Below are positions 48,141 to 60,299 of a stretch of DNA of 64,000 bases, in pieces. The position numbers and the translations under genes are program-made. The DNA comes from Inia geoffrensis (Eukaryota; Chordata; Mammalia; Artiodactyla; Iniidae): NCBI GenBank assembly GCA_036417435.1, contig CM070919.1, positions 32,418,318 to 32,482,317 of the forward strand, read 5' to 3'. Below the pieces are notes generated by a model. That model was not told the origin of the DNA. It ran no database searches and saw only the letters and a program-made list of their open reading frames with translations. Numbering within the stretch: position 1 is the first letter of the stretch; every line of letters begins with the position of its first letter.

Positions 48141-48155
48141 AAGAATGCCAATATG

Positions 48156-48544
48156 ATACCATCATTCAGGAAGTGTTCTCTAAAGCTCTTAATGAGGTAC
48201 AAGAAATCAAAGGACTAAGTGACAGAATGCCAACTTAGACTCTATTGGTGAGTCCTAGATGTACTCTGTTTATAAGGTTCTGTGGAAAGGGTAAGATCTT
48301 TTATACTAAATAATCTCCAAGATTTATGTATTGGTGGGAAAATTTTAGTACAGAATTAGAAATCTATGAAAACTGCTGATTTTAATCTGTTCCAAAAGAC
48401 TGAGGAGGTCCAATGCCACAGTGACATCAGGGTAACCTCCACATCATTGCTCCTAGAACGTGGTCACTACTTTTTTAGCATATTCTCCTCTTTGACTCCG
48501 TTCCCAATACAAACAAACTGTCAGCATAATACTATAATGACACA
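48156..48544. other. Unrecognised sequence
   Basis: No feature that I can name. Confidence 0.4.
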
Positions 48545-48755
48545 TTGCCAAGACATGTATTAAGTGTGTTTCCTAGGTTAAGTATTTAATTCTCAAACCA
48601 ACCTCATGGAATAGACACCCTAATTATCTCATTATTTCAGATGAAGGAAAGGGGCGAAGACAAAATTGTCTGGAGTACAGCAAGTGGAGGAGTCAACCTT
48701 GGACCCGAAATGAGCCAGTCTAGCTTCATGCACTCCACTGCCATGCTCTATAGCT
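48545..48755 (-). repeat. MIR SINE
   Basis: 'ccaacctcatggaatagaca' followed by 'tctcattatttcagatgaag' is the reversed MIR core. The flanks fit the MIR ends ('tgtattaagtgtgtttccta' and 'ccactgccatgctctatagc'). Confidence 0.75.
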
Positions 48756-50011
48756 GCTCCCTGCCTTTCCAAGGATAGATCTTTAATTCACGTTGCACTT
48801 CTTTCTGACGTACAGTATCTTTCCTCTCTCCTTACTACCCAACTGTTTCCTTTCTTTTACTCACTTGTAATTTTTCCTCAGAACTTTGCTGACATTATGT
48901 ACCTCCCCAATTTCTTCCCTTATCATTACCAACTTAGCCAGATTTCTCTTGACTTTATTCTGACATTTGAAACAACTTCGCTAGGTCAGCCTCTTAATGT
49001 CTCCTTGATTTCTTTAACAGTTCGTTATACTGCGTCTCTTTCCTTCTTCATACTGCTTTTATTTCTGAATTACTGGCTTCAACCGCAAGTATTACTTGAA
49101 GTTTTCTCTTTAACCCTCTTCCTTGGTCACCCATTTTAATGGCTACAGCTCTTGTTTCTGTGAGGCTGCTGCTTTATTATCATGTGTCCTGAATTCTTAT
49201 TGGATGTCAGTTCTAATATCTTGAATCTTCAAATGTTCACTTCCACTGGGACGTTTATCTCCTCCGTTCCAGGGTTCATCTAGGGGTAAGATTTGACAAG
49301 AAGGCAATTGTTGCAGCACTACATTACCAGATGAAAAGGCCTTGAGTGGCACTTTCTTAATCTCACTACCGTCTTAAAATAAGAGGAGCAACTATTTACT
49401 CTTTTCCATATGAACTTGTCTGGGTTTTCAGGCCTATCTTAATATGTCGTTTTACTTATCACTCCCTCGCCACCAGCCTTCCCTCTGTCTCTTACATGTT
49501 CCCCTGTCCCTTACTCTCCTTTCTTCCTCCCTCCTTTTTCTCCTGCCTCACTGTCCAGAAATGACATCAGGTTCTCATCACTGTCCCTGATTCCATCTTT
49601 TCTCCCTCTTTGTCAGTGCTCAGTGATCTTCTTACCTATCAAAGTTCTAGTAGATGGTGATGACAAAAATGAAAACCAGTATCCTCCAACAGGACGTCCT
49701 TTCCCTTTGGCCCCTTTTCATCCTCGTCTCCTGTGAATTGTTACATTGTCCCGGCACCTGGTGAACACCAGGTGCAAGGGTTATAATTGTTTAACCCTTG
49801 GTGCAACACACAAATTTCGTCTAATAAAATGCACTGTGACACTGTTTGTTTCCATTCCCCACATAACGTAGCACTGCTAAGCACCCAATAGGCATTCAAA
49901 CAAACACTCACTTTGATGGATCAATTCTTGGTCATAGAATACATGTCCACATTTCTCAGGAAGTTGTGTAAGTTAGCCCCTTTTCTATGTGACCACAATA
50001 AGAATTCTCTT
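48756..50011. other. Unrecognised pyrimidine-rich sequence
   Basis: CT-rich stretches at about 49470-49560 suggest a degraded element, but no family is identifiable. The 80-codon frame at 48897-49139 has no domain. Confidence 0.35.
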
Positions 50012-50027
50012 TTCTAAAATGATACAT

Positions 50028-50334
50028 ATTTTTAATTTTATTGGCGTATAGTTGATTTACAATGTTGTGTTAGTTTCAGGCATACAGCAAAGTGATTCAG
50101 TCATATATATACATATAATCATTCTTTTTTAGATTCTTTCCTCATATAGGTTATCTCACTATTGAGCAGACCTCCCTGTGCTATACAGTAGGTCTTTGTT
50201 GGTTATCTATTTTATATATAATAGTGTGTATGTTCACTCCAAGCTCCTGATTTATCCCTCCCTACCACGTTTCCCCAACGTAACCACAAGTTTGTTTTCC
50301 ATATCCATAAGTCTGTTTCTGTTTTGCAAACAAG
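50028..50334 (-). mobile_element. L1 3' UTR, 5'-truncated, with target-site duplications
   Basis: Reversed L1 3' UTR: 'attggcgtatagttgattta', 'caatgttgtgttagtttcag', 'ctgtgctatacagtaggtct', 'cacaagtttgttttccatat'. Duplications of 16 bp, TTCTAAAATGATACAT (50012-50027) and TTCTAAAATGAAACAT (50335-50350), differ at one base and mark the insertion precisely. Confidence 0.92.
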
Positions 50335-50432
50335 TTCTAAAATGAAACATGTTAGTGTGTTGGTTATTAAGTTCTAAAAGTATTTCAGCTAATTCTGATG
50401 ACATATGGGGACAATTTTTAAAAAGTTAATGA

Positions 50433-50492
50433 TAAGGTAGAAACTGACACACCATTGTAGAGCAATTATACCCCAATAAAGATGTTAAAAAA
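50433..50492 (+). mobile_element. Very short L1 3' end
   Basis: 'gaaactgacacaccattgta' followed by 'ccccaataaagatgttaaaa' is the terminal ~60 bases of the L1 3' UTR, in sense orientation. It is an independent, extremely truncated copy. Confidence 0.7.
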
Positions 50493-53400
50493 ATGATAAT
50501 GATTATGATTAAAAATCAGCAATAACCTCCAAAAAAAAATTTGAATGCACTCATGTGAAGGATTTTCCCTAAGCAATCTTCAAACTCCTTTCTCTGTGGT
50601 ATTTTCTGCAGCTCCTGACCGTAAGTTTTCTTTAGGTTGCTTGTTATAGAATTATAATACATTTCCTTTGGCCATGTTATTAAAAATCATATTGCTAGAG
50701 TCATTCTCAACATTGCTATATGATACCATATACCACCATGAATTTCATTAACTTAGTTTTTTGGAGGACTTAGTATACAATACTTCCCAAGGGAAACATA
50801 TAGAGAGAAAGTCCTAAGAAACAGAAGTAAATAATCAGAAGTAAATGGCTTGCCCAAAATTGTTCTCACTTAAGCACATATAACTGTCCTCCTAAAAAAC
50901 ATGAAATTAAATATCTTGAATTATTACTTAAAAAAAAAAAGTTAATGAGTTATGAGAATTATTTGGGGACTAGAGAAGAAAATAACTTATATGACATTCA
51001 TTTCTCAATCTTAAATTAAAAAAATGAATACATGTGAATTTGCCTATCTAACCAGACTTGTATGAAGAAGGTCACTACTTTGGATTTTTCATTTACTTGT
51101 GACTTTCACTACTAAGCTTTCTCAGAGCGTACAATGGGGGCTGTGTATAATTATCACCTTTTAACTTTCATCTACCCTTGATTGCTTGGCACCAGGGTCT
51201 TACTGTTACATACCTGCAGTGACATGTTCACATAACTCTGCTACCTATAGTTTTTTATACTAGTCTGTTTGTTCTCGTCATTAGGAGGATCGATTAAGGC
51301 AAAGATGTAGCTTTATGCTTTCCTTTATGTGAAAGCCCTGTGGTATATTGTGGTCTATCCAAAGATGCCTCTGATTATGTAACTGCATTTACTGAATAGA
51401 ACCTGAGCCTAACTGTGAATGAGTGTTTTCACCAGGTGCAAAAGGCCATTTGTCAAAACCTTTTCTGTGAAACAGCTACAATTATTAGTTGACTCAAGTG
51501 TCAAAGCTCCATCATAAGATAAGGGTGTCAGCCAGGAAATTTTTTCTCATTTGATAATAGGTTTCAGAAAGAGTTACAGATGGATTTGACGTTTCTGTCT
51601 AAGGTCGAAAACTTAGCGTGAAACATGCCCAGAGCAATTTAGATGCCTACCTTTGAACCGAGTTATATATATATCACAGTTTTAGTTTCTTTGTAGATAG
51701 CTCATAAAATCATAACTCTGCGAGCAATATCTTGCTTTCACTTATCTTGTTTTAGTGCTAACAAAAGTAAGGAATAACAAATCTTTTATTAAAACCAAAT
51801 TTCTCTATATGATACATTATTTTATAGCATCTATACTATCAATACATTAATACCCAGTAGATGATGACGGAAACCCTTTAAAAACTTAGATTATTTAGCA
51901 TAAATGCTTAATTAATGACAACCTACAACTGATTATAAAATCAGATGCAATGGTTCTGTAAACAAAAGACAGAAGATAACAACTCAGGAAACATGAGAAG
52001 TACGAACTAGTTAGAAGAGTTTCATCAGATCAACTTTCAACAGGATTATTAAGAGGAAAGTTTCTCAGTGCAGCAGACTGTAGACATCCTTCTACATGTT
52101 AGCATAATATTTACTTTAACTTGACAAGGTCCCTGAAATTTGTTAGGCCTTGCAGATTTTATAGAGATGACTAAAGCATCATCATGCAAAATAGAAATGT
52201 TAAAAGAACACACAAGAGATGTTTTTGATTAAAAGTAGAAAGTATAACGCCCTCTAGTGCCAAAGGTAGGACAGTGGGAAAATAATGAAGCTGAAGAGAT
52301 TTACTTAAAGGCAAAGAAAGGTATTTAACATTAAAATCATGGAGTGTGATAGGCCTCAAGCTTACTTCCATGATAGAAAGCCTCCTGGCAAGAAACTAAC
52401 GTGCCTTGTAATGGCTAGAGCAAAGCCAAGTCAGCCATATGGAGAACTAAAAATAAGCTTCTTGTTAAATCCACCTGTGGTGGTGGAGACGTCACCTTGA
52501 AGGTGAGAGCAGAAACGTGAACTTTTTAGAAGAAATACATGTTAATTATGTGTTTATATACATAAGAGCACCAAGTTCAATTCAATAAGATAAAAGCAGC
52601 ATGAACAAAACTCAAGGCTGAACTCTTGATGCAAATCCCATTCCTTCAAGGCTTTGATTATCCTTAAAAGCATCTCCCTTTACATCTGTTGGCTTTGAAT
52701 GGTACTGTGGAACCATGAAAAATTACTCTGGAGACTGAAACTGCAAAGTGATCTAATAAATGGCAAAAATCATGTTTTTTCCATGACTTTTATCAGTTTT
52801 GGTCTAAATAATAAACACTCCTTTTTGGTCATTAATAATGTACAGGGAAATGAAAAACAGTAAAATTATTCACTGTAACTGGAAACATTGAGAAGTGGGT
52901 TTTTTTTGTTTTTTTGTTTTTCAGCCAACAAACAACAGTCGATATTGAACGTTATTCCGACAGTGACTTCATTTTCTTCACGTGAGGGGGGAAAGTGGTG
53001 GCATCTTAGGTAAGTGTGGATCAGAGAAATCTCTCTGACCTAGTGCTGGTCCGACTGCATGGCTCCTTCCCTGGGTCCTATACTCTGTGTATCCTACACC
53101 CGCCTGGCTTGGAGTCAGGATTCCTATTGGGAGAGGACACGTGGTTGCTAAACTTACAGTTGCATGGGACGGCCAATTCTTCATAAATAGGTACAAGAAT
53201 AGTTTTCAATAGTACTTTTTTCCCTCGTTGTACAACTCCTGACATGGGGTGAGCATCTTTCCTGTGCCTACATCCTACACTAATTGTCATATTCTGAGCT
53301 GGGATCAGCTATCATTTTATCCTTGTGCCATTGATGTTGTGGAATATTGCCGAGTTCCTTTTAATATGAGCTTCTTACCCACTTCCAATCCTTGGGACGT

Positions 53401-54262
53401 TTTCATCCTTTTCATTACAACCTCTTTCCTTATTGATGTGGATCATTTCGGCTTCACTAAGTTCCTCTGGCTGCGTACCCAGAGTTTCTAGACCAGCAGC
53501 AGTGACAATAGTCCCGTGGTTGACTTCTCCTATGGCTCCAGGTACGTTTTACTCTGACTTCACTTCTGGCGGTGTTTTCAGGTTTCTTTGCTGTACTTTT
53601 ATTTGTGTTAGTCACATCCTCTTTGAACTATCGAGTTTTGTAAAAATGTTACTTGGGTTTATCACTGGGAGACAAGGAGACAGCACAACTACGTGCTTTA
53701 CTGTCTGTGCATGAATTGAATAACAGATGCACAATGAATCACCAATGAAGTTTGAGATACTTGAATGGGCTCTGATCACAATGCACACCTGATATCTACA
53801 TTGGAGTTTGCATACTGAAGAGCTAGCAGCAAAGTTTGTAATTAATGCAACTACTCATAGTTAATATGAAGTGGGAACTTACATTTGAGCTGTTGTTGGG
53901 ACTATGTTATCTAACTTAACCATAGTAACTGGAGTTCAAGCACACGGGAGCCGTGTGAGCAAAGACAGCTTCTGTGCGTGTGTGTGTGGCAGTTTTGTAT
54001 GCTCTGTTGTACTATTTGGTGTGAACGTGTTTTTGCTATTGTGTAAGTGGAAATGTTCTCTCTCTGAGGATGTGACCTAAAAGTCAGCCTAATTGTTTCA
54101 AGAGGTAACTAGAGGTGCTTCAGATGTTGTATGATGATGATAGGACTTTCTTGTTGATAACAGTCTGAAGATATTTTATGCTTTCATTCCCAAGAGTACC
54201 TTTCTCTAGGGGGAGGAATGTGGGAAATTGGGGGATTTGGGCACAATGAATTGTTTAAACCT
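50493..54262. other. Long stretch of unrecognised, apparently unique sequence
   Basis: About 3.8 kb without a repeat or exon that I can name. There is a T-rich tract with G interruptions at about 52899-52921 and a short TG-rich tract near 53978. Frames at 53249-53714 (80 and 93 codons) lie in a somewhat GC-richer patch but have no recognisable domain. The lack of transposons here contrasts with the neighbouring regions. Confidence 0.45.
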
Positions 54263-54628
54263 CACAGTTAAGAAAGTCTCAAATTTTTTTATTTACTGTG
54301 ATTCAATTGATATCTAACATTGTATGAGTTAAGGCGTACAAGGTGTTGGCTTGATGAATTCATATATTGCTGTATGGCACCACTGTAGCACTAGCTAATA
54401 CCTCTATCATGTCACATAATTATTTTTTTTTTATGGTGAGAACAATTGTCTCTTAGCAGCTTTGAAGTTTATAATGCAGTATTGTTGGCTATTATCACTA
54501 TGCTGAGCATTAGCTCTCCAGGGCTTGTTTATCTGCTGGTTGCAAGTTCTACCCTTAAACATCATCTCCCCAATCCTTGACTCCCAGCCCTTGGTAACCA
54601 CCATTGCACTGTTTCTACCAGTTCTGCC
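54263..54628 (-). mobile_element. Older L1 3' UTR, antisense
   Basis: Reversed 3' UTR text of an older L1 subfamily: 'gattcaattgatatctaaca', 'cagtattgttggctattatc', 'gctggttgcaagttctaccc', then 'cagcccttggtaaccaccat'. It is more diverged than the copies at 50.0 and 57.3 kb. Confidence 0.7.
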
Positions 54629-54984
54629 TGAAGAGCCTTAAGTTAAGCCATAACTTGATATTTAGATGACAGTAAGAATACAACCTGAATAACTACTGAC
54701 AGGATTTAGAAATTTTTTTACTTCTTAAATTATTAAGTCCGTTTCTTATATTCTTAGCTACTCACAAAAGGAAGAGACTCGAGGCTTCTTAATCTCTGAA
54801 AGTTTCTTTAGAGCATATGCCCCTGAAAATCACAGAAATTCAGAGCTTGAGAACATGGGCTCCTCTAGTACAAATCTTTTAACAGAGGAGAAAATAAGGA
54901 AGCAGAGAAAAGGAAACAAATAGAAGTAGGATCATGTTTTTGTCCAATAACCCAGGGCAGATATAGTATTTCTGTGAAGTTTAC
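54629..54984. other. Unrecognised sequence, possible MIR-like trace
   Basis: 'cttttaacagaggagaaaat' near 54887 resembles a reversed MIR core, but the flanks do not support it. Left unassigned. Confidence 0.3.
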
Positions 54985-55175
54985 AATCTGGAAAGTACAC
55001 TTCTGTATCTATTATTTGACTTAAATCTCACAACAGCTCCCTGAAGTTGGTGAGCAGGAATTAAGGTCACCGTGCCAGTGGGAAACAGATTTAAAGAAAT
55101 AGAATGTCTTTGTTGAGGTGACCCAGCTCCTGACAGGAACGCTCATCTCCTTACCCTGGCACTGAGGCTGTATGT
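54985..55175 (-). repeat. Possible MIR SINE
   Basis: 'aaatctcacaacagctccct' resembles the reversed MIR segment around CTCACAACAACCCT, and 'gaggtgacccagctcctgac' resembles the region further on. Diverged and short. Confidence 0.45.
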
Positions 55176-57244
55176 TACCCACCTGTGGCATTGTGTGTGG
55201 AAATTGTTTCTATTTCTGCTCAAGTGTGTAGATCCTCATTTACAGAAACAATCGAAGCTTTGAGCAGTTTCCCTGAAGAAGTCCTTAGCAAATCTTGATC
55301 TCTTTTTCCAAAGGTTTGCAGGTAGTGTTACTCTAAACTGCAAGATACAGCTTGCTAGAACTATTAATTCAGGGTCAAGCAGAAAGCTTTCAGTAGCTGT
55401 CTACAAAATGAAAATGATGAAATGGTTTACTCTGGGAATGCAGCCTGCATTGCTGTTAAATCATTTGCATACTGTTGATGCTTTGCCTGTGGATCAGTCC
55501 AGGTGGACTCGGTGCTCTGTTCTCCTGAGTTTCCCTTCATTTCTACTGCTGTCTAAGCGGTATGATAATGACTTTATTAATTGGTTGCCGTCATCGAAGG
55601 GCTTCTAGACTTTTCAGACAAGTTTTTATGTCACATACCCACATTCATAATTTCTTTTCTGCCAAAATACTTGGTATTTAGACAAAGTTAAAGATATATG
55701 AACACAAATTACATAGATGTCTAAAGGAGTTAAAACGTTAGGCACATTTGAAGGAGAATGTCCCTTGTTATTGAAAGAATTCGAGTTCTCTATATCTGTG
55801 CTTTGTATGGAAAGCAGCCATCCTGAAATAAGATGTTTACTATAGAAATGTTGGTGACATTTCCAAAACATTCATAACTAAGTAAATAGAATTACACCTG
55901 TGATTTCTCCAGTGAATCTTTCATGCTCAACTTCCCTATATAGAAGGTTTAAAGATGGATAAAATTTTCATGCAGAAAATTGCGTGTCCACAGCAAACTT
56001 GGTGTGATAGATGAATCACAAAAATAACTTTGAATCTTTTGTGTCAGAGTATGGTAAATAAAATGAGTGGTAAATTTAATGGTGTAAACACTTGCAGTGT
56101 ATTTGTGGGATTAAAACATTTACATTGAAAATACTACTGATGTAATGTCTTACATGGACTTTTTCAATAACATTATACAATTAATCAATTTCCCCTTTGT
56201 CCTTCATGATTAGAAAAGGTCAAATAACTTTTTCTGTAAATAGCAATTAACTTTGAATAATTCTATTAGAATTTGTATGTTTCAATTTTTATAAAACTTA
56301 ATCAAATTATAAGGTAAAAGAGCCACTATTTAAAAATTCATTCAAATTTTTCTGAGACTTAAGCTTGGCGAATCATAATTTAGCCCCGTGGGATAATATA
56401 CACCTGAGACTGTACTTGGAGTTATCTGCATGTAACAAGCAATTTGTTGAAGGTGAAAATTCTTAAACACATAGGAGGTTTGCACATTTCCTAGAGGCTC
56501 ACATTAAATCCACCCAACAGTCAAATGATCTTGCCACCAGCTTCCCCCCCAGAAAACTGACATTTGTAAGGCTAAACAAAATACATCATGGGAAAATCCA
56601 GAAAAGGAAGAATGATTATGCATCAAAGGGGAACATATCCTAGGTTTTCGCATCTTGCCTAACAGTTCAAACCTTTGTATAATGATCATGTCAAGAACAA
56701 TATCTATTCTTGTGAGTTGTCTATGTATTGGGCTTGACAACTCAAGTTCAGTGTATGAAACTGAAATAATTTTTCTACATATGAGAGAGGCTTTTAAAAA
56801 TGAAATTATTCTGGGTTATGATCTTAAGGAGTATGCTTGACTATCCCTACCACCGTGGTCTCTTTATCTCATAAAGACATCTGAAACATTCTGTGGTAAT
56901 AGTGATGCACCAAGTTGGGAAGGTATTTTAGATAATACGTGGACCAATAGCAATTCAAATGAAAAAACAATTCACCTATTTTTAGAATTATAAGTAATTC
57001 CTGTTTTAGAGAATTACATGTATAATTTAGGAAAGACAGATTGGAAACTTAATTAAGCATAATCATTTTGTGCTCTTAACGTTCTTAATTTCTTAACGGT
57101 TATCCTTGGCAGTTTTAAAAGAATTTCTAAAGGTAATTTTTTCCTGGCTTGACCCCTGCAAACACCCCCATGTATCATAGCTCTGTGCCTGGGCTTGTGT
57201 TTCTTTGAATTTCAATAGAACTTTTATAGACTCTGTTAAAGCAC
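55176..57244. other. Unrecognised AT-rich sequence
   Basis: No repeat or exon that I can support. Frames are at most 81 codons and without domains. Confidence 0.4.
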
Positions 57245-57255
57245 TGGGCATTTTA

Positions 57256-57492
57256 TTTTATTTTATTTAGTTTTTCAACATCTCTATTGGAGTATAATTG
57301 CTTTACAATGGTGTGTTAGTTTCTGCTGTATAACAAAGTGAATCAGCTATACGTATACATATATCCCCATATCCCCTCCCTCTTGCGTCTCCCTCCCACC
57401 CTCCCTATCCCACCCCTCTACGTGGTCACAAAGCACCGAGCTGATCTCCCTGTGCTATGCGGCTGCTTCCCACTAGCTATCTGTTTTACAGT
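57256..57492 (-). mobile_element. Young L1 3' UTR, 5'-truncated, with target-site duplications
   Basis: A TTTTATTTTATTTAG tail on the plus strand leads into reversed young-type L1 3' UTR: 'acaatggtgtgttagtttct', 'cacaaagcaccgagctgatc', 'gcggctgcttcccactagct'. Perfect 11-bp duplications TGGGCATTTTA at 57245-57255 and 57493-57503 define the insertion, about 237 bp. Confidence 0.94.
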
Positions 57493-57503
57493 TGGGCATT
57501 TTA

Positions 57504-58884
57504 ACTAGGTCTTCGTTCTCTTTCATTTCACTAATTTATATATAGTGCTTACGTTTTCTTTTTGAATCATTGTATTCATCTGTCTTGAACAAACGTAAGC
57601 AGTTTGTGTCCTGTTTTGTTTCCTTAGGGGATATTATGCTTCATTTTCACTTTCATTCTATTTGTGTTTGTCCTCTGTTTTTCAAGAGCTTGACAGAAAG
57701 TTCTGGATTTCTAGACGTTGGATGTTGGTGTCAGGTTAGGTTCTATATTCACTAGCGTGGGGCTTGCTTTTTGCCCATTCTCAGCTGGTTCACCCACAGG
57801 TCCAACTTCCACTCCCTGCTCCCCTACAGGGGAGAGTTGACTTGGTTACCCAGAAGTCCTTCTTGCAATCGGGTAAAAGGGTTGTCCCACGCTGGAACTC
57901 GCCATAGAGTAAAGGATAAAGGATAAATTCTGGGGCCATTTTGTAAGTGAGCAGGCTTTAAGTAAGCATCTTTTGAGATGAGCATAGTTTACACAAAAGA
58001 GAAGATTCCAAAGCTGAATAGTTTTTATCTAAATTGCAGTCAATATTGACAGAACGACTCATATGGAATCTCAAAAGATTTGATAAAATTAAGTCTATTC
58101 ACAGCAAATTGGTACCTGTCATATAAATGGCAAACTTGTTCTACTTTTATCAGGGAGTTGCATTTCCAAGACAGCAGATTATAAAACCTCAGAAGTGGGG
58201 GAAAAATCTTCGCACTTGACAGTAGCACACTATTCCAAGATACAGCAGAAAAGCCAGGATGACAAGTAGTTCTGTCTTCAATGGTGTTTATAACTTTCAT
58301 TTATATTTACTACCTTTATTTTCTCTCTCATCGGGTATCAGCTTATCTAGCTTCTTAGACTTTTCCTCGTAAACCAGACAGTTTTATTCTTCAAGTGATT
58401 TTTAAACTCCACGGATAAGTTTGCTTACTTGTTTCTTTAAATTTCAGAAGAAAGTAATTTCCTAATGGCATATTTCTTTAAACACATAGAAAGACCTACC
58501 TTTTATAGCCTAGTTATAGCCATGAAAGCATAATTTTCATCAAAAGAATTTGGTTAAAAAACTCATAAGATATTTATGCACTTAAGTATGGATAGACTTG
58601 ATAGAATGTGAGTTGGCAGTTAAAATATGGTGTCAGTTTAAGAAATTGTGTTGAGTGGTGCCATGAGGAGTGGCTTTTTGACCTTTACATTAAATTATTT
58701 TCTTGATTTAGAATAAGAATGAAGCATATTCTCAAAGAATATTTGAAATATAAAGGTATATATTGGTATATGGGATGGTGAAAAATTGCATAGATACAGC
58801 TGTAGTTTCTTAAAACCTTAAGAGTTTTATCGGAGGACTTACCTCCCTAAAATATATTTTTAGTCACAATTGTCTAGTTGTTAG
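57504..58884. other. Unrecognised AT-rich sequence
   Basis: Nothing that I can name. The 86-codon minus frame at 58040-58300 has no domain. Confidence 0.4.
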
Positions 58885-59125
58885 CAATGTATTGTTTGGA
58901 GTCAGACTGCTGGGATTTTTATCCTTGTGTTACCACCAGGCATGATATTGGATATGTTTATTTTATATCTTTGTACCATAATTTCTTTATCTGTAAAATG
59001 GGGATGATCTCACTTTATTTCACAAAGATGCTGTAAAAACTATATATGGGAACATGTGTGTAAAACAAACTATTACATAGCGTGAGATCAGAACGTTAGC
59101 TAATACTCCTTTTATTACTATGTGA
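58885..59125 (+). repeat. MIR SINE
   Basis: 'tttggagtcagactgctggg' (MIR 5' part) and 'tttctttatctgtaaaatgg' + GGATGAT (the classic MIR core), then 'cgttagctaatactcctttt' near the 3' end, all in sense orientation. Confidence 0.85.
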
Positions 59126-60299
59126 GAATCACTGTGGGGAATGCAAAATTGAAAACAGTGTAGCAACAACAACAAAAAGAACTGCTCATCTCTGAAAAGG
59201 GAAATGGGCTTGTTTACAAATTCTACAAAGTAGTAAATTGAACAAAATTGACAGTGGTGGAAGTCTGAACCCTGTGCTCGTTATAGCAAACTTAGAGACG
59301 ATTGAAAGATTTTAGGTTAGAACTTTCCAGATTTATTTCCAGTCTGGATATTTAATATTACTTGAGGCAGTTATTTTTGTGACTCATAATTTTCATTAAA
59401 TCAAACTTTAATTAAAACGTTTCTGCCTGCAGACACTGTCTTTGAAATCCTAGGCAAGGCTCAGTAGGACTGTTTGTCTGTGACAATATTAGATGTCAGG
59501 CTGAAAAATGTCACCTCAGCAGATGGATAATTGTATACTTTAACACTTACAATGGAGAGACGTATTTCAGTATAAACTTTAATATCATCAGTGAATAAAA
59601 CCACAGCTCATACAGGAATAATCTTATTTACATATGCTAATGTACATACATAATGTACACTTATCTAGCACCAGTTCAATAATGTTAATATTACAAATGA
59701 TAATAAGTATATATGAATCGTTCTTAATATCTAGGAGGTTTCCATGAAACCTAGGTGTCTCCATTCTGTTTCCGAAAGCAGGGTCTCCAGTCAGTGCAGC
59801 AGCTGATTTGAGACTTGACCCCGGGTAGGAGCGATGAGGCAGAGGGAGACGGAAGGAGTGACCACAGAATGTTATCTGTGTCTCTGCTGCAGGCACCAGG
59901 GATTGGGTTTTGCAGGGACATTTGAGAAGCATGTAGAAGGCTTCCCAGACTTGGCCCTGGGCTGCAGCATTTATCCACCAGCTCTCCTCCTGTATTGGCT
60001 GAGGATTTCCTAGTATCAGCTGCTCTTCACTTCTATAACACATTTGTACAGGGCCCATTGGTCCGAATTTTAAGACTTGGAAGGTGATTCTATGACAGAA
60101 ATCTGAAAGAACATGGAAAGCAATTATGGTGGAAGGCTTAGTTGGAGGGTCGCCTTGCATGAAATTGCCCAGTCTCACTAGCTCTGAAATGAGAGCCAGG
60201 CCAAAGGGATGAAAAGGGGCAGCAACTCTTCTTCTCTTCTGTCTGCATCCTGTGCATCCTTTGTGCTGCTCAGATGCACCATTAGGTCTTTTCTGTGCC
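59126..60299. other. Unassigned sequence with a 184-codon minus-strand frame
   Basis: The longest frame in the window runs from 60178 down to 59624 on the minus strand. It starts MRLGNFMQGDPPTK and ends in a hydrophobic Ile-rich stretch (about residues 156-170). I recognise no domain. It lies downstream, on the same strand, of the ERVL pol remnant ending near 60.3 kb, so it could be 3' sequence of that element, or chance. No splice or poly(A) context is convincing. Confidence 0.3.

Noticed and set aside
54877..54905. Additional MIR core at 54.89 kb
   Set aside because: Only about 15 bases resemble the core and the flanks do not continue the match.
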